From: Cycas panzhihuaensis
Taxonomy: Eukaryota; Cycadophyta
Direction of reading: 5' to 3'
DNA length: 64,000 nucleotides
Assembly (NCBI GenBank): GCA_023213395.1
Contig: CM041465.1
Location: 168,337,741 to 168,401,740 of the forward strand
Part shown: positions 58,959 to 64,000 of the stretch, piece after piece
Position numbering within the stretch: the stretch's first letter is position 1
Layout: every line of letters starts with the position of its first letter
The notes under the pieces: generated by a model
What the model was told of the DNA's origin: nothing
The model's database searches: none
What the model saw: the letters and a program-made list of their open reading frames with translations, nothing else
Translations under genes and position numbers: made by a program

Positions 58959-59445
58959 TGTATTAGAATATTTGAAGTTTTTACATATCTAATATTTAGT
59001 ATATTATTATAGACCTATACAAAATATTATTGAAATAGGTGAAAAGCATAATTATTTATGTAACTTCCCATTATAGGATGAAAGGCTCAATGATATAATA
59101 GCCTTATCATAAGGTGATTATACATATAAATATGTATACATACCACTTAAGAACTTGAGAAATAAGAAATGAATTCATTTAGAGATCTAATAAAGAGAAG
59201 TAATGCTCCAAACATTCTCCCATGATTTTTCCATCATGGATTTTCTATATATAAATCTTATTATCTCCTATGGTAATGTTTGATATTGATAAATACTAGT
59301 CTTATCTTATAATTTATATATATAATTCTCATGATTCATTATCATATTTTATTAATCTACTTTTACAATTCTAACATCATATATCAATACTTACACTATA
59401 TTTAAATAATTTAATATGACATAAGAGCATTCAAATTTTTTAATA
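58959..59445 (+). repeat. 3' LTR of the 55-59 kb element
   Basis: Starts TGTATTAGAATATTTG after the polypurine tract and aligns with the 5' copy to about 59,445. It also carries the primer-site-like TGACATAAGAGC (59,417-59,428), which would not be expected downstream of a normal 3' LTR. Confidence 0.8.
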
Positions 59446-59450
59446 TTAGA

Positions 59451-61000
59451 GTCAAGTCAAAGGTTGAAGATGTGTATTTTGAGTGAGATTAGTTGCAGAA
59501 ATCACTTGGTCACTAGCTTATTGGCTCTTTTTCTCCAAACTATAGGCTACCCATAATACAATAGAAATATCTCCCCCCTCTAAAATAGATCATTTAATTA
59601 TAGAACCTAAAGACATAATAAGTGACAAGGATTCTAGTAATATTTGGTAACACTTTATTATCACCAATTGTTTCCCTTTCAAATAAAATGAGGAGGTGAT
59701 TTATAGACCTGGAATGGATGGCTTGAAACTCATTAGTTTGAAAAAAATAAGAGCAAAATTTATGGCATTCACTCATAAGTTTTGGTATAAAGTTTGATGT
59801 AAAATAAATATTAGTTAGACAAGTTTCTAAGAGATTCTCTTGGTGAATTGGAGATGAATATATATATTTTTTTAAAGGCAAAACCATTTGGTTTTGGCAT
59901 GAGGAAGATAAGGACAATAAAGAATTTATTCCATGGCCCTTCCTAAGAAATCATTTCTTAATTTCAATAAGGAAATAAATAAAAAATATAATAAATAAAC
60001 TTGGACAACCATTCCCAATTCTATAATAGGACAAGGACATTGCATTGTCATTTCTAGAATATGACATTGCATTCTATTATATTTTTTTTATAATAGGATG
60101 TGATGTTCTATGATAAAATTTTCTACATCTTGCTATAGAATATGTAATGGGATATTATACACCATTACAAATTTTTCAACTGTACATCACATCCCATTTT
60201 AAAATTCATAATGGAATGGCACTAATAATGAGGCTATAGAAAAATTAAGGGGGGTAAAAAAACTTTCCCAAAGAAAATATGATAAAATTTGACGAGTAAA
60301 TATGAAAAGAGGTGCCAAAGGTACCTAGCAGGTGTTAAGGAGGCATTTCTTAATAATGTGACTTGGGTGTATGATTTTTATTATGTTATTAGTTGGTATT
60401 TATCTTTATAGATTGAGTACTCATACACCCATCATAAGAACAATAGGAAAATATTAGTATACATGTATATAAAATCTTAAAATCAACTAAAATATAAAAG
60501 ACAAATGCATACCTAATTTACATTTTAGTTGATAGATGTTAGGACCCTAGCTTCAAGAAACACCATCTAAATATAATGATTTGGCCTAAATATTATCTAT
60601 TTAATAAATAGCTATGTCATTAATAAACAAAAGTGTTTCATGATAAGTGGTATTTATTTTTCTATCTAGGAGGGTCCTTTGTTAGGATTATCTAGATCAG
60701 TCAATGCTAATTCCATAACTCCTCTAATATGTTGAGATTTGTATTATCTCTTCTTCATTTAAAACTTAAGACTCTTCATGTATTCATAAAGACCTCTATA
60801 AAGTTAGTTGGTAGTATTTTCTATCTAGTCATGTCTATCCATATGCCAATGGCACCTCCACTAATTTGAGTGTGGGTCTATCAAGTGATCTCCTACCTAT
60901 GTTGCAAGTCAATAATTGTATATATCAATGATAGTTAAGTGTGTAAATTATTAAAAATTAAATGTAATGAGAATGGAGAAGCAACTAAAGTAAGATTAAC
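59451..61000. other. no supported gene; possible short hairpin element
   Basis: A+T-rich flank. An imperfect inverted repeat of about 15 bases, ATAGGATGTGATGT at 60,093-60,106 and ACATCACATCCCATTT at 60,184-60,199, encloses about 77 bases. GACATTGCATT is repeated nearby (60,035 and 60,063). It may be a small non-autonomous DNA element but has no verified target duplication. The minus-strand frame 59,594-59,917 lacks family motifs. Confidence 0.35.
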
Positions 61001-61259
61001 TATCAAATATTATAAAAGTTTATCATATAATTAACACAATCTCAAATTGAAGTCATACCTCATTTTATTTTAACAATTCACTATACGTATATAAATACAA
61101 CTCTAAAAAAGAATTCAAATCCTATCTAATTAACATATAAAAATAAAAATAAAATAAATCTAAAATTTAATATAACATAATACTTTAAAAGAAATCTTAT
61201 AACCAAAGTCTTAAGTTATAAATAAACATTAATGTTAACACTCTCTTAATATTTATTTC

Positions 61260-63180
61260 ATTTCTTCTAACACCTAAACAATCATTGAAAATATGGAATT
61301 TTTTATATGCTAGTGGTTTGGTGAAGATTTTAGCCAACTATTCTTCTATTAACCTACACACCATCTCAATCTCATATTTTTAAATCAATTCTTAAATAAA
61401 GTGATGGTCCACCTCAATATATTTGGTATGAGTGTAGAACATAGGATATTTTTTTTAATAATTTTTAAATTACTGTAATTATCACACTATAAGATAGTTG
61501 GTTCTAATTACAATAATCCTATACCCTTTAGAATATATTATAACCAAATGGATTAAGTATCTACTTTAACTATAACCTTATACATTACTTTAGTTTAGGA
61601 TAAAGTAACATTTAATTACTTTTTACTATTTCACATGATGTTAGTTGAACCTAAACTAAAATAATGTGCAGAAGTTAATCTTCTACTATTTATACATTTG
61701 GCTTAATTAGAATCTATAAATCTTGTTAACTTAAAGTTATCATTATGATGGAATTTAAATCTATATTAAATTATCCCTTTTCAAGTATTTGATGATTCTT
61801 TTTATAGCTTTCTAGTGTCTCTATTTTAGTCCTATCATGAATCTAGATATTATTCTAACTACAAAAGATATATCAAGTACAGTAGTAATCAAGTATATCA
61901 TACTTCCACTAGTTGCCTATATAACATTAAATCAACATTTACTCCATCATTTTCTATTATTAATAAAAAATCTATCTCCATAAAGGTAGATGTAGGTTTT
62001 TAATTATACATTCTAAATTTCTTCAAAACTTTCGAGGTGTATTATATCTATGAGATAAAGACATGTTCAGGACTTTTCTATACTTCCACACTAAGGAAAT
62101 AGTGTAAAGTTCATAGATCTATCATCTCAAAGAAATGACTATGATCTATCTTCAAGTTTTATATCATATTAATATTATTATCTATGATTAGTAGATCATT
62201 AACGTATAACACTACAAATATGATTTTATCATTTTCTTCTTTGATATATAGATTTAAGTTAGTGGGAGATCCTTCAAATCTATTATTTAGAAATCACTAA
62301 TTAATCTTTTCATTTTAGGCTCTAGGAGCCTATTTCAGGTCATACAAGGCTTTCTTGAATCAACATATTGAGTGTTCATGCCCTTTTTCAATAAATCCAT
62401 GTGGTTACTCCATGTGGACTTTTTCAATTAAATTTCCATCAAAAAATGTATTCTTCATATCTATCTAGTGTAGTTACCAATTGAATTGTGTAGTTATCAT
62501 CATATAACATTAATGGTATTTATCTTTATAATAGAAGCAAATGTTTCTTGGTAGTTGATCCCTTCTTGTTACTTGGATCCTTTCACTATAAGTTGAGCTT
62601 TATATTTATTTATAAATTTATCTAATTTAAATTTTTTCTTATAGACCCATTTGCACGAATTACATACTTTCCAATAAGTAATTCAATGAAATCCCATATG
62701 TACTTCTTCTTGATAACTTAGATTTCAGTCTCAATAGCATCATTCCATATTTTCTCTTTGATTTCTTCTTTAATTATGGATGGCTCATTTTCATCTAAAA
62801 CCTGTGTCATAAGAGTTATATTCATTTATTCAAAAGGTTATACTTTTAGCTTCCACTTTTCCCTAGAATTAGGTAACATTTCCTTATTATCCTCTATAGT
62901 TCTAATATACCATTTTAGAAGCTTCTACTTCAAAGATGAATATGATAAATTAGATAGTTTCTCTAGCTTTAACTTTGACTTTAACTTTAGTTTTTTCTTT
63001 TGTGTTTTCTCAGATTTAGCTTCTAGAATCTAAAAGAATCCTAATTCCACTTATTCATTTATATTAAATGGCTCATATTTAGGTTGAACAATATCATGTG
63101 AAGTACAACATTTAGGTGGCTCCTTTACCTGATCCTCAACCTCAACTAAATCAACATCTTAAGTTTTATTTTTTCAAAAA
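61260..63180 (-). pseudogene. copia reverse transcriptase and RNase H, minus strand
   Basis: Clear RT blocks on the minus strand are DMKNTFFDGNLIEKVHME at about 62,465-62,410 (normally DVKNAFLNGDLEEEVYME) and FKKALYDLK followed by a stop and APR at about 62,365-62,320 (normally KKALYGLKQAPR). The rest is A+T-rich and heavily decayed, and the catalytic box could not be read with confidence. Coordinates cover the space where RT and RNase H belong. The plus-strand open frame 62,758-63,033 is treated as a shadow. Confidence 0.6.
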
Positions 63181-64000
63181 ATAACATCATCAGTCATATA
63201 AACTTTTTAAATTTATAACTAGTATAATTTGTAAGTGTTACTTTCATTAGAGTATTTGATAAGGATACACTTCATATTTTTATCTTCTAACTTTTATTAT
63301 TTTCTTTTAAAATATACATATACACATTATATTTAAAGATTCTCAAATGACTTATAATTGGTTTTCTACCTGACCAAGCTTCCTTAGGAGTTATGTTCCC
63401 AACATCCCTTGTAGTGCTTTTATTTATCAGATATGATGTTTTATTCACATCTTCTACCCATAATAAATCTATAACATCCTTTCCATTTATCATTAATTTA
63501 GATTTCTCAACTAAAGTTTTGTTCATTTTCTCAACAACTCCATTCTAATGAGCCATATAGGGAGTACCTTTAAATTCTATGATATCTATAAAACTAGATG
63601 AATTTATTTAGAGTGTACTCTCCACTATCATTAAGTCATAGGAACTTGATGTTCAGTCCACTTTTATCCTCTTCCAACTCCTTAAACTATTTGAAATAAG
63701 TGAAGGCTTGTGATTTTTCTCTCAATGAAAAAACCCAAACTTTCCTTAGAAAGTCATTAATATAAGTAATAAAATATCTTGCTCTACCTAGTATGATGAC
63801 AAACATTGATCCATAAATATATAATTGAACTAATCCTAATTTTTCCTTTGCTCTTTACTCTTTTTTCTTAAAAATGGTTCTTTTTGTTACTTATTAAAAA
63901 TATAAGGTTCACATAAATAACCTTTATTATTAATCAAAGGTAAACCATATATCATTTTAGATTATACATTAATTAAAGACTAGAGTAATTCAAATGACCC
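63181..64000 (-). pseudogene. copia integrase, minus strand
   Basis: Minus-strand frames read ARYFITYINDFLRKVWVFSL then REKSQAFTYFK (about 63,800-63,690), LNDSGEYTLNKFI (second catalytic Asp region, normally SDNGGEY), SLYGSLEWSC near the QQNGVVE site, and the open piece 63,526-63,287: MNKTLVEKSKLMI, LLWVEDVNKTSYLINKSTTR, PKEAWSGRKP and LRIFKYNVYMYI. These are standard integrase blocks. Catalytic Glu is not clear in the shifted frame. The gene continues beyond 64,000. Confidence 0.8.

Larger units (their letters stand above)
55103..59445 (+). mobile_element. LTR retrotransposon without recognisable pol, probably non-autonomous
   Basis: Two diverged direct repeats (about 55,103-55,614 and 58,959-59,445) flank 3.3 kb of internal DNA. 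A polypurine tract AAGAAGGAGG at 58,950-58,958 precedes the right copy. Candidate five-base duplication TTAGA on both sides. Internally I found only a short gag-like phrase near 55,640 (NDLIESHGSFTTKYSFKDL) and no protease, integrase or RT motif on either strand. That fits a non-autonomous element or one too decayed to read. Confidence 0.8.
61001..64000 (-). mobile_element. Ty1/copia retrotransposon, minus strand, continues past the right edge
   Basis: Read on the minus strand, integrase, RT and RNase H region, polypurine tract and 3' LTR occur in that order from 64,000 down. LTR start TGTTAACATTAATG is placed at 61,240 (descending), right after the tract AATATTAAGAGAG (61,253-61,241). The LTR's far end was not determined; 61,001 is a placeholder. 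The tract and first LTR bases resemble those of the 14-19 kb element (ATTAAGAGAGCA-TGTTAGAG), hinting at a related family. Confidence 0.75.

Noticed and set aside
59594-59917. 107-codon minus-strand open frame
   Set aside because: No domain, homologous repeat or coding-type decay pattern; length is within chance for A+T-poor-in-stop stretches.
60093-60199. Miniature inverted-repeat transposable element
   Set aside because: Arms of only about 15 bases and no target duplication seen; kept only as a note in the flank description.

Overview
The window looks like intergenic DNA from a large, repeat-rich seed-plant genome. It is A+T-rich and CpG-poor, with almost no long open frames. Every recognisable protein belongs to a plant transposable element: Ty1/copia, Ty3/gypsy and one L1-type LINE. 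I found no convincing host gene, rRNA, tRNA or CRISPR array. The species cannot be named from this sequence.

Layout. 1-5108 is the 3' part of a (+) copia element that runs off the left edge, with its pol end, polypurine tract and 3' LTR. 5.1-14.0 kb holds a decayed minus-strand gene fragment resembling a plant mobile domain or transposon gag (5.88-6.55 kb), a six-copy 51-bp minisatellite (7.74-8.04 kb) and a Pro/Tyr-rich minus-strand coding remnant (10.8-11.2 kb). 14,011-19,152 is a complete but dead copia element with two 208-bp LTRs and a near-perfect target duplication. 20.4-21.2 kb (+) and 24.5-25.3 kb (-) are inverted copies of a pol segment encoding an RNase H domain. 29.6-36.6 kb is a full-length but degenerate Ty3/gypsy gag-pol of Tat-like type. 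37,991-43,262 is another complete copia element (TSD TAATG). It splits an unidentified coding-like frame (37.45-37.99 plus 43.27-44.15 kb). A second gypsy gag lies antisense at 44.2-46.0 kb. 49.98-51.7 kb is an LTR-like stretch followed by a Gln/Arg/Tyr-rich gag-like remnant. 52,698-55,096 is a 5'-truncated LINE, the best preserved insertion here, which landed exactly at the left edge of an older LTR element (55,103-59,445). 61.2-64.0 kb is a minus-strand copia element that continues off the right edge.

How it fits together. The genes do not cooperate as a host pathway. The window is a layered record of insertions. Most in-frame stops are TAG, TGA or TAA one C-to-T (or G-to-A) step from CAG/TGG, CGA or CAA. 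This is what long-term deamination of methylated, silenced DNA would give. The relative order that can be read is: unknown frame and gypsy remnants first, then copia at 38-43 kb; LTR element at 55-59 kb, then the LINE. The most interesting unexplained items are the split unknown frame, the inverted RNase H pair, the inverted motif pairs around 36.6-37.4 kb, and the primer-site-like sequence inside both LTRs of the 55-59 kb element.
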